A stretch of 13,368 nucleotides of DNA from Chthoniobacter sp. (GTDB lineage: Bacteria; Verrucomicrobiota; Verrucomicrobiia; Chthoniobacterales; Chthoniobacteraceae). The position numbers and the translations under genes were made by a program. The notes under the pieces are model-generated. The model was given only the letters and a program-made list of their open reading frames with translations, was not told the origin of the DNA and did no database searches. Positions 7,313 to 13,368 of the stretch are shown in pieces. The number at the start of each line of letters is the position of its first letter. Within the stretch, counting starts at the first letter, position 1. Location: NCBI GenBank assembly GCA_025352865.1, contig JANXSB010000005.1, positions 1 to 13,368 on the forward strand, written 5' to 3'.

Positions 7313-8215
7313 ATGACCAAACACAGCATTGCAGCAGCCTGCGCGCTCACCTTGGCCGTCGCCTTCACCTCGACCAGCTTGGCTGGCACCGGGAAAGAGG
7401 CCAAAGCCACCAAGGAAATCAAGGAAACCATCAAGGAATCCTGCATCACCGGCGACATCGGCCTGGCCGTTGTCAGCGAATACGTCACCCGCGGCGTCGT
7501 GCAGGAAAACCAGGGCTTCATCGCCCAGCCATACCTCGACCTCTATTTCAAGCTCTACGAGGGCACCGGCTTCTTCAACAAGGTCTCCCTCAACGGCGGC
7601 CTCTGGTCCAGCCTGCACTCGCATAAGACCGCGGCCACTCCCGGCACCTCCCTCGGTGCCTGGTATGAATTCGACTGGACCGTCGGTCTCGCTGTGACGT
7701 TCGCGAAGAACTTCACCCTGACCACGAGCTGGTATGACGAAGAATTCGTGAGCAGCAGCATCCGTGGCGGCGCGCTCAATCTCAACCTCGCGTATGACGA
7801 CACCGACCTGCTCGGAGCCTTCGCCCTGCATCCGCATATCACCGCCCTCAAATCCATGATCGGCAACTACGTCGGCGTCACCGGCGGAGCCAATGCCTGG
7901 TACTTCGAAGGCGGCGTGGCCCCTGGCTACACCTTCGGCAAGGGCGGCACCTATCCGGTGTCCGTGACCGTCCCGCTGACCGTCGGTTTCGGATCGGAAA
8001 CCTACAACGGCGAAGACTTCGGGTTCTTCTCCGCGGGCCTCAACGCCTCGGTGCCGCTCGCGTTCGTCCCCGCCTGCTACGGCAGTTGGACGTACTCGAC
8101 CGGGGTCACCTATTACCTTCTGGGTGAGAATGCGGCCGCGGCTTCCGCGCCCGCTGTCACCAACGGCGACCGGAACCAGTTCGTCTTCTCCGGCTCCATC
8201 GGCCTGACGTTCTAA
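7313..8215 (+). CDS. TorF-like outer-membrane beta-barrel protein
   Basis: This 300-aa exported protein has a Sec signal peptide at 1-24 (hydrophobic AAACALTLAVAFTS core, then TSLA before the cleavage point) and a short Lys/Glu-rich helical linker (KEAKATKEIKETIKES, 28-43). A predicted barrel follows. Its first strand, GDIGLAVVSEYVTRGVVQENQG (47-68), resembles the opening of the TorF/Gcw_chp putative porins, where a YxxRG element is typical. Alternating-residue strands continue to SGSIGLTF, and the terminal Phe supports outer-membrane assembly. C44 and a second Cys in the FVPACYGSW region could pair. The frame is open upstream to 7016, but the ATG at 7313 is the only start that gives a signal peptide. 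It is divergent from the OprB gene, and a strong hairpin follows its stop. The solute is unknown; other Verrucomicrobia barrel families are an alternative. Confidence 0.68.
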   Translation: MTKHSIAAACALTLAVAFTSTSLAGTGKEAKATKEIKETIKESCITGDIGLAVVSEYVTRGVVQENQGFIAQPYLDLYFKLYEGTGFFNKVSLNGGLWSSLHSHKTAATPGTSLGAWYEFDWTVGLAVTFAKNFTLTTSWYDEEFVSSSIRGGALNLNLAYDDTDLLGAFALHPHITALKSMIGNYVGVTGGANAWYFEGGVAPGYTFGKGGTYPVSVTVPLTVGFGSETYNGEDFGFFSAGLNASVPLAFVPACYGSWTYSTGVTYYLLGENAAAASAPAVTNGDRNQFVFSGSIGLTF

Positions 8216-8239
8216 AGCAGTCTGCGGTTTCTCTTGCGG

Positions 8240-8268
8240 CTCCGCCGGACCTTCAGCGTCCGGCGGAG
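8240..8268 (+). terminator. Strong hairpin after the TorF-like gene
   Basis: CTCCGCCGGAC (8240-8250) and GTCCGGCGGAG (8258-8268) form a perfect 11-bp stem around a 7-nt loop, 24 bp past the stop codon. There is no U-tract (TTCGCGGGGG follows), so it may stabilise the mRNA 3' end or work with Rho rather than terminate alone. Confidence 0.55.
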
Positions 8269-8477
8269 TTCGCGGGGGCCCGGTGCGGCTCCCAAAAACG
8301 GCAATGACCTTCGTTTCGCCGGCCCGCCTCGTAGCTGAGGATTATTGTGAAATTGGGTTCGCCTGGCGTGCCACGTTTTTCCTACTCTCCGCCGCGTGAT
8401 CCACGTCTCTTGCCGCCGAATCTTCGTCACCTTCGCAGCTTCCTGAGTCCCGGCTGCCTCCCAAACTGAATCGGACC

Positions 8478-8951
8478 ATGCGCACCGAAGATCTCCGCTG
8501 TATTACCCGCATCGTCACCCACGGCGCAAAGAAAAGCCGCGGCTGGGAAGTCCGCGTCATCCGGCGCGGCATCGCGCTCACGGAGTATTTTGCGGATCGG
8601 AAATTTGGCGGCAAAGCGGGAGCGCTCAGCGAGGCCATGCACTGGCGCGATGCGGCGGCGAAAAAACTGCGGCCCATCCCACGCAGCGAACTCGCCCGGC
8701 GCATCACCGCGCGCAACACATCCGGCATCCCCGGCGTGCGCCGCCGGGTCAAGCCGGTGAAAAAGCGGGACGGTAAAACCTTTGATTACGAGGTCTGGAC
8801 GGCGACCGGAAGCCCGCGGCCCAACGAGCGCAAGACGCGCGATTTTTACGTCTCCAAGCTCGGCGAGGACGACGCACGCGAGGCCGCCATCGCCCAGCGC
8901 CTGCGCTGGGAGCAGCAGATGGAACGGGCGGAGAAAAACCACGGCGCATAA
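8478..8951 (+). CDS. Small basic AP2/ERF-like DNA-binding protein
   Basis: This is a 157-aa basic protein. Residues about 79-146 resemble the bacterial AP2 DNA-binding domain: NTSGIPGVRRRVK, a hairpin strand YEVWTATG, then RDFYVSKLGEDDAREAAIAQ leading into an amphipathic helix. The N-terminal half (about 10-62) has a matching layout, with RGWEVRVIRRGIALTEYFAD, a short FGGKAGAL turn, then SEAMHWRDAAAKKL as a helix, so it may be a diverged second copy. In plants AP2 domains are transcription factors; in bacteria and phages they often sit with HNH endonucleases. No nuclease motif (HNH, GIY-YIG) is present here. The gene stands alone: 262 bp upstream hold only the hairpin, and 95 bp separate it from the response regulator. 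The start ATG has no Shine-Dalgarno. Its target and role are unknown. Confidence 0.6.
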   Translation: MRTEDLRCITRIVTHGAKKSRGWEVRVIRRGIALTEYFADRKFGGKAGALSEAMHWRDAAAKKLRPIPRSELARRITARNTSGIPGVRRRVKPVKKRDGKTFDYEVWTATGSPRPNERKTRDFYVSKLGEDDAREAAIAQRLRWEQQMERAEKNHGA

Positions 8952-9046
8952 TGAGTGTGGCAAAAGGAAATCCACTTTCGCTTCCCCACCGCCCGCAGTG
9001 GCATAGGCACTGCTAATCTCACTCTTAGCCCAACCCTAAAAATCCC

Positions 9047-9421
9047 ATGAACTTCCTCGTTGTTGACGATAACCGGCTCCTGAATCGCTTTCTCACGACC
9101 TACCTGCGCGGCAAGGGCCATGTGGCGTCGTCGCTCACCGACAGCACGAAGGCGGAATCGTGGCTCGACCTGAATCCGTGCGACGGGCTGATCCTCGACA
9201 TCGGCATGCCCAAGATCGACGGGCTGACGCTCATCTCGCAGGTGCGGCAGAAACATCCCGACCTGCCGATCGTCATGTTCACCGGGCTCGGCTACGACGA
9301 GGACGCGATGCAGGCGGCGCGCAAGGCGGGTGCGAACGGCTACGTGAGCAAAGGGCTCGGGCCGTCGGAAATTTATTCGGCGCTGATGCGGGTGCTGGGG
9401 AATCAAGCGGTCAAAGCCTGA
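9047..9421 (+). CDS. Single-domain response regulator (CheY-like receiver)
   Basis: This 124-aa stand-alone receiver domain has every catalytic element: acidic pair D7-D8 (FLVVDDNR), phosphoacceptor D51 (GLILDIGMPKIDG), switch threonine T79 (IVMFTG), and conserved K102 (YVSKG). It should be phosphorylated by a histidine kinase and signal by protein contact, because no output domain follows and the protein ends at helix 5. No kinase is encoded in the window, so its partner is unknown. The ATG at 9047 is preceded by CCCTAAAAATCCC with no Shine-Dalgarno. Its last 19 bp overlap the end of the convergent dehydratase gene, so both mRNAs have complementary 3' ends. It could belong to a phosphorelay, chemotaxis or development circuit; the sequence does not say which. 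Confidence 0.92.
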   Translation: MNFLVVDDNRLLNRFLTTYLRGKGHVASSLTDSTKAESWLDLNPCDGLILDIGMPKIDGLTLISQVRQKHPDLPIVMFTGLGYDEDAMQAARKAGANGYVSKGLGPSEIYSALMRVLGNQAVKA

Positions 9422-10119
9422 TCGGAGCCGAGTTCGGCGAGGCGCTTTTTCAAAAGCACGGCCTCCCATTGGCCGCTGGCGTTGGGCTCGTCGAGGTAGC
9501 CGTAGTTCAGCACGGAGCCGGCTTGCGCCAGGAGAAGGCGAGAGATTTTTCCGAAGCGGCCCATGCCCATCACGCTGAGCGGGAGTGGTTGTCGCTTCGC
9601 GAAAAGCGCGAGCAGGCGCGAGAGGGCGGCGGGTGTTTCGGCGAGCGTCGCGATTTTACAAATGTCGGCGGCGGCGGCGTGTGCGCTGCGGATCAAGCGC
9701 TGGAGCCGCGCGGCGGGCGGCGTGGCTTTGAAATGATGGTCGGAGATGATGATGCGGACGCCGCGAGTGCGCGCATCGGCAATGGTCGAAGCGAAAGCTT
9801 TCACCGAGCGCAGTTCAATGTCGATAAGCGCCGCGAAGGGGAGAAACTGCGCGAACAGCGCGCGCCGCCGCGCAAAGCTGAGCCGGTGTGCGCCGCCCTC
9901 GGCGGGATGGCGGACGGTGATGAGGAGCGGCACGCGGAGCCGCGGCAGGGCGCGGAGCAGCGGCGCGGGATCGGGTGCGAAGGCATCGACACGGATTTCG
10001 AGGAAATCCACCTCGCCGGGGCGGATGCGGAGCGCGCGGCGGAGCGCGCCCGCTGAGTGAACAGCGCCAACAACTTTCGGCCCGGCATTCAAATCTCTCG
10101 AATTTTTTGTCCCGCTCAT
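9403..10119 (-). CDS. aroD: Type I 3-dehydroquinate dehydratase
   Basis: This 238-aa cytoplasmic enzyme performs the third step of the shikimate pathway, 3-dehydroquinate to 3-dehydroshikimate, by Schiff-base chemistry. Visible type I residues: E41 and R43 in LEIRVD, R70 in ITVRHP, catalytic H128 in ISDHHF (usual form SYHDF, so the next Asp is His here), Schiff-base K155 in DICKIAT, R194 in MGMGRFGKISR, and Q217 in ASGQ near the C-terminus. The length is slightly below the E. coli enzyme (252 aa). It is not clustered with other aro genes. It overlaps the response regulator gene by 19 bp at the 3' ends. At its 5' end it is divergent from the sugar transferase gene, 26 bp away, so the promoters of each must reach into the neighbour's coding sequence. 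No Shine-Dalgarno is evident. Confidence 0.9.
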   Translation of the reverse strand: MSGTKNSRDLNAGPKVVGAVHSAGALRRALRIRPGEVDFLEIRVDAFAPDPAPLLRALPRLRVPLLITVRHPAEGGAHRLSFARRRALFAQFLPFAALIDIELRSVKAFASTIADARTRGVRIIISDHHFKATPPAARLQRLIRSAHAAAADICKIATLAETPAALSRLLALFAKRQPLPLSVMGMGRFGKISRLLLAQAGSVLNYGYLDEPNASGQWEAVLLKKRLAELGSDQALTA

Positions 10120-10145
10120 ATTCTGTGCAGCGCGCAGACAAACCG

Positions 10146-11546
10146 ATGCTCGGTCGAAAACAAGAACTCAATCTCCAAACCCTCCAGCTCGCCGACGGCT
10201 TTCTCCTCGTCGTCGCTTTCTGGGTCGGGCACACGCTGCGTTTTTTCGGCGCGGACTGGTTCGGCGGCTGGCTGCGCGACAAACCGATCGGGCCATTCTC
10301 GGAATTCCAATGGCTGCTGCTCGTCATCTTTCCGTTCGGGCCGATCTTTCTCGAGCTGCAGGGCTTCTACACCAACCCGCTGCAAAAGGACGTGGGCCGC
10401 TCGCTGGCGCAGATCGCGCGGACGTTTTTTTGGCTCGGGCTGATGATCGCGGCCTCGTCGTATTTTTTCAAACTCGACGTGCCCAGCCGCGCGGTCATGC
10501 CGCTCTTCATCGTCATCTCCACGGCCGCGCTGATCCTGCGCGAGCGGCTGACGCTCGCGCGTTTCCGCGCGCGGGCGAAACGCGAGGATCTCCGCGAAAG
10601 CGTGGTGCTCGTGGGCACGCCTGAAGACACCTACCAGCTCCGCCACACTTTCACCGCAGAGCAGCTTATGGAAACGAATGTCGTCGCCGAGATCGACATT
10701 GAGAAGCAGCCGATCAACGAACTCATCGACGCGCTGCACAAATACTCCGTGAACCGCGTCATCTTCGCCGGCGGCCACAGCCACCTGAACCGGCTCCAGG
10801 AGGGCATCGCCGCGTGTGAGATCGAAGGCGTGGAAGCGTGGCTCGTGGCGGATTTCATTCGCACGGCAATCGCGCGGCCGAGCTTCGATGTCTTCGGCTC
10901 GCGCCCGATGCTGGTCTTCCGCACGACACCGGACGTGTCGTGGAATCTGATGATCAAATCGCTGATCGACCGCACCGGCGCGCTGCTCGGGCTGGTGCTG
11001 CTCTCGTGGGTTTTTGTCATCGCGGCACTGGGCATCCGGCTGACCTCACCGGGGCCGGTCATTTTCCGGCAGAAACGCGCCGGGAAAAACGGGAAGCCTT
11101 TCACGATGTACAAATTCCGCTCGATGCACACCGACGCGGAAATGCGCCAGTCCGAACTCGTGGCTTTCAACCAGATGGAAGGACCGGTTTTCAAAATCGA
11201 CAAAGATCCGCGGATCACGCCGTTCGGAAAATTTTTGCGCCGCACGAGCATCGATGAGTTTCCGCAACTTCTGAATGTGCTCAAAGGCGACATGAGCCTC
11301 GTCGGCCCGCGACCGCTGCCGATCTATGAGGTCGAGCAATTCGAGAGCACTGCGCAGCGCCGCCGGCTGAGCATGAAGCCGGGGCTGACGTGCCTTTGGC
11401 AGATCAGCGGGCGCAACCAGATCAAGAGCTTTGACGAATGGGTGAGCCTCGACCTGCGCTACATCGACAACTGGTCGCTCCTGCTCGATCTGAAAATCCT
11501 CTGCAAGACGATCCCTGTGGTGCTCTTCGGTCTTGGCGCGAAGTGA
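10146..11546 (+). CDS. Polyprenyl-phosphate hexose-1-phosphate transferase (exopolysaccharide priming enzyme)
   Basis: This 466-aa inner-membrane enzyme transfers a sugar-1-phosphate from a nucleotide sugar to undecaprenyl phosphate, the first step of exopolysaccharide or O-antigen units. The N-terminal half has about four membrane helices (roughly 13-34, 55-72, 92-109, 116-132), then a nucleotide-fold-like domain (VVLVGTPED at 153-161; VNRVIFAGG at 202-210). A further hydrophobic segment at 277-298 leads into the bacterial sugar transferase domain, with SPGPVIFRQKRAGKNGKPFT, YKFRSMHTD, the acidic catalytic pair D370-E371 in TSIDEFPQLLNVLKGDMSLVGPRP, and KPGLTCLWQISGRN. This is the WbaP/WcaJ-like five-helix form. 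The frame is open upstream to 9975 inside aroD, but the ATG at 10146 opens the first recognisable domain. It leads a likely three-gene operon. The sugar (glucose, galactose or other) cannot be read from the sequence. Confidence 0.92.
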   Translation: MLGRKQELNLQTLQLADGFLLVVAFWVGHTLRFFGADWFGGWLRDKPIGPFSEFQWLLLVIFPFGPIFLELQGFYTNPLQKDVGRSLAQIARTFFWLGLMIAASSYFFKLDVPSRAVMPLFIVISTAALILRERLTLARFRARAKREDLRESVVLVGTPEDTYQLRHTFTAEQLMETNVVAEIDIEKQPINELIDALHKYSVNRVIFAGGHSHLNRLQEGIAACEIEGVEAWLVADFIRTAIARPSFDVFGSRPMLVFRTTPDVSWNLMIKSLIDRTGALLGLVLLSWVFVIAALGIRLTSPGPVIFRQKRAGKNGKPFTMYKFRSMHTDAEMRQSELVAFNQMEGPVFKIDKDPRITPFGKFLRRTSIDEFPQLLNVLKGDMSLVGPRPLPIYEVEQFESTAQRRRLSMKPGLTCLWQISGRNQIKSFDEWVSLDLRYIDNWSLLLDLKILCKTIPVVLFGLGAK

Positions 11547-11596
11547 GCCGCGCCGATTGACCCGCGCTCCGCGTTTCGCAACTCTCGCCGCCTCGC

Positions 11597-12448
11597 ATGG
11601 AAATCCAGAAAGCCCTCATCACCGCCGCCGGCAAAGGCCAGCGCACGCTGCCGCTGCAATCGCTCGTGGATCGCGACGGCGTCACGAAAACCGCGCTCGC
11701 GATCATCATCGAGGAAGTGCTGCGCGCGGGGATCGAGACGATTGGCGTGGTCATCAGTCCGGGCGATGAGGCGGCGTATCGCGTGGCGGCGGGCGCGCAT
11801 GCAGGCCGGCTGACTTTCATCGAGCAAAGCGAAGCGCTCGGGTATGCGCATGCGATTTTCTGCGCGGCGGAATTTTGCGCGGGCGATCCGTTTCTGCTGC
11901 TCGTGGGCGACCACCTTTATCTCAGCGCGACGGCAAAAGGCTGCGCGCAGCAGCTCGTGGAAACGGCGCGCACGGAGAAGTGTGCAGTGTCGGCGGTGGA
12001 ATCGACGCATGAAAGCCAGCTCCCGTTTTACGGCGCAGTCGGCGGCAAGCTCGTGGACGCGGGGCGGCGGCTCTACCAGGTCGATACGGTTTTGGAAAAG
12101 CCGACGCCAACCGAGGCGGAGCAGAAGATCGACGTGCCGGGGCTGCGCGCGGGCTACTACCTTTGCTTCTTCGGCATGCACGTCCTCACACCGGCTTTGC
12201 AGCGGCTGCTCGGCGCAGCGTTTGCGAAAAACGCGGGCGGCGAAGGCAGCGTGAACTTTCGCAGCGTGCTCGCGGAACTCGCCGCGCAGGAGCGCTACCT
12301 CGCCGCGGAATTGGACGGGCGGCGCTATGACTTCGGCGTGAAGTACGGCCTGCTCACCGCGCAGCTCGCGCTCGGGCTGAGCGGCACGGATCGCGATGAA
12401 GTGCTGCGCGGCATCGTGGAACTCATGGCGGTGAAGCTCGCGAAATAG
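11597..12448 (+). CDS. GalU-like sugar-1-phosphate nucleotidyltransferase
   Basis: This 283-aa cytoplasmic enzyme has a Rossmann-like nucleotidyltransferase fold and is expected to join a sugar-1-phosphate to an NTP, giving an activated sugar and pyrophosphate. Evidence: the glycine-rich AAGKGQRTLP (10-19), SEALGYAHAIFCA (78-90, close to the GalU QxxxLGxAHA block), metal-binding D105 in LLLVGDHLY, LEKP at 166-169, and GLRAGYYLCFFGMHVL (182-197). It departs from classical GalU in the PK-EM signature: here LPLQSLVDRDGVTKTAL, with K31 perhaps acting as the substrate lysine. UDP-glucose pyrophosphorylase is the default assignment, but the divergent pocket allows another sugar or nucleotide. It starts 50 bp after the priming transferase gene, and a probable sugar kinase starts 6 bp after it, so cotranscription is likely. 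No Shine-Dalgarno is seen. Confidence 0.8.
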   Translation: MEIQKALITAAGKGQRTLPLQSLVDRDGVTKTALAIIIEEVLRAGIETIGVVISPGDEAAYRVAAGAHAGRLTFIEQSEALGYAHAIFCAAEFCAGDPFLLLVGDHLYLSATAKGCAQQLVETARTEKCAVSAVESTHESQLPFYGAVGGKLVDAGRRLYQVDTVLEKPTPTEAEQKIDVPGLRAGYYLCFFGMHVLTPALQRLLGAAFAKNAGGEGSVNFRSVLAELAAQERYLAAELDGRRYDFGVKYGLLTAQLALGLSGTDRDEVLRGIVELMAVKLAK

Positions 12449-12454
12449 GCGCGC

Positions 12455-13368
12455 ATGGGACTCGGCCTGATCGACCTCATCACCTCGCCGAACGCGGCGG
12501 TGCGCGACTGCTCGCTCGACGAAGTTTGCGCGCAGGCTTCGCTCGATGAACTGCTCGCGGAATGCGACGCGCTCGATGCTTTCCGCCGCACTTCGCAAAA
12601 CCTCTACGAGCGCGTGCGCGCGCTGTTTTTTCTCTACGCGATTCACCGCTTTCATCTGCCCGTGCGCGCGGAGCTGACGACGAGCGGGCTCATCCCGTTT
12701 CCGGGATACGAGCATTTGCTGGAGCGTCGCTTCGAGGAGGCGATCGAGGTTTTTTCCCGCAAACAAAAAGCCGACGGGCCGAGCGACGCGCTCAGCTCGG
12801 CGCTGGCCGCGGCGTATCACCGGCTCGCTTTCCAAACGCTCGCGGATCAAGTCCGGCGCAGCGTCCGCACGGTGCGCGGGAACCAGTGGATGTTTCGCAT
12901 GGGCCATCCGCACGACCAGCCGCTGCGGCTGCGGCCCGAGCTGCTGCGCGCGGATGCGCACGGCTCGTATCCGATCCTGCGGGAACGCACGCCGGTGCGG
13001 ATGGACCTCACGCATTCGGCGTGGAGCGACATCTTTTTCCTCGGCATGGATTTTCCCGAGGGTGCGAAGGTGCTGAACATTTCCGTCGATCTCGGCGTGC
13101 ATGGGCGCGACGCCGAACCGCAGCCGCCGGTGAGCGCGTGGCTGCGCGTGATCGACCAGCCGGTGCTGCGGCTCGTCTCGGTCGATCTCGGCGCGAGCGC
13201 GGAGATTTCGTCGCTCGCGGAGGTGTTTGATTTTGCGCGGGATTATCTCGGGTTGTTGAAAGCGGCGGTCATCGCGAGCGGCATCGTGCCGCCGGGGATC
13301 GAGGGCTCGGGGCAATCGCTCGCCGACCTGCTGGCGCTCATGCTCGGGCCGGGCCGCGGGCTGGAGCT
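12455..13368 (+). CDS. Probable GHMP-family sugar kinase, N-terminal part (3' end outside window)
   Basis: The frame is open from the ATG at 12455 to the window edge, 304 full codons with no stop, and codon use is like its neighbours. Residues about 1-165 are mostly helical with no recognised motif. Residues 180-214, PVRMDLTHSAWSDIFFLGMD then PEGAKVLNISVDLGV, resemble the start of the GHMP kinase domain in fucokinase/FKP- and heptose-kinase-like proteins (PVRIDLAGGWSDxPP...GxVLNxAI). The GIEGSGQSLADLLALML stretch (281-297) would then precede the ATP-binding PxGxGLGSS loop, which lies beyond the window. The 6-bp gap to a sugar nucleotidyltransferase fits a kinase making the sugar-1-phosphate it uses. 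The kinase call is inferred from one motif; otherwise it is an unknown protein of a sugar cluster. Confidence 0.55.
   Translation, partial: MGLGLIDLITSPNAAVRDCSLDEVCAQASLDELLAECDALDAFRRTSQNLYERVRALFFLYAIHRFHLPVRAELTTSGLIPFPGYEHLLERRFEEAIEVFSRKQKADGPSDALSSALAAAYHRLAFQTLADQVRRSVRTVRGNQWMFRMGHPHDQPLRLRPELLRADAHGSYPILRERTPVRMDLTHSAWSDIFFLGMDFPEGAKVLNISVDLGVHGRDAEPQPPVSAWLRVIDQPVLRLVSVDLGASAEISSLAEVFDFARDYLGLLKAAVIASGIVPPGIEGSGQSLADLLALMLGPGRGLE

Noticed and set aside
8995..9013. Small hairpin GCAGTG/CACTGC before the response regulator
   Set aside because: A 6-bp stem is expected by chance in this composition and has no U-tract or promoter context.
11459..13315. 618-codon - strand frame across the sugar cluster
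   Set aside because: It crosses three genes in antisense with an Arg/His/Ala-rich composition. The + strand genes have family motifs.

Overview
The window is GC-rich chromosomal DNA from a Gram-negative bacterium. The best guess is Verrucomicrobiota, possibly the Chthoniobacterales. Reasons are a Tat-exported DUF1501 protein (typical of Planctomycetes and Verrucomicrobia), two outer-membrane porin types, a stand-alone AP2-like protein, and mostly leader sequences without a Shine-Dalgarno motif. This placement is inferred from gene content and was not tested by any search. No rRNA, tRNA, CRISPR array, integrase or transposase is visible.

Layout. 1-1361 (-) is the 5' part of a DUF1501 gene running off the left edge. 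1362-1705 is a divergent intergenic region dominated by a 217-bp nested inverted repeat. 1706-3685 (+) is a DinG/XPD-type iron-sulphur helicase. 3721-5423 (-) is an NRAMP-related metal transporter with an odd, lower-GC C-terminal tail that looks frameshifted near 3860. 5485-6936 (-) is an OprB-type porin, 61 bp upstream of the transporter and probably cotranscribed with it. 6937-7312 is a divergent regulatory region with a candidate promoter and an overlapping palindrome. 7313-8215 (+) is a TorF-like outer-membrane protein followed by a strong hairpin. 8478-8951 (+) is a small AP2-like protein. 9047-9421 (+) is a single-domain response regulator. 9403-10119 (-) is a type I 3-dehydroquinate dehydratase overlapping the regulator tail to tail by 19 bp. 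10146-13368 (+) is a three-gene sugar cluster: a polyprenyl-phosphate sugar-1-phosphate transferase, a GalU-like nucleotidyltransferase, and the 5' part of a probable GHMP-type sugar kinase cut by the right edge.

How the genes work together. The last three genes (gaps of 50 and 6 bp) read as a sugar kinase and nucleotidyltransferase making an activated sugar, next to the membrane enzyme that starts glycan assembly on undecaprenyl phosphate. The porin and transporter pair could move a solute across the outer membrane and a metal across the inner membrane. The other genes look independent. Most of the window is ordinary. The places that merit a second look are the nested repeat, the transporter tail, the porin promoter palindrome, the AP2-like protein and the kinase/nucleotidyltransferase pair.
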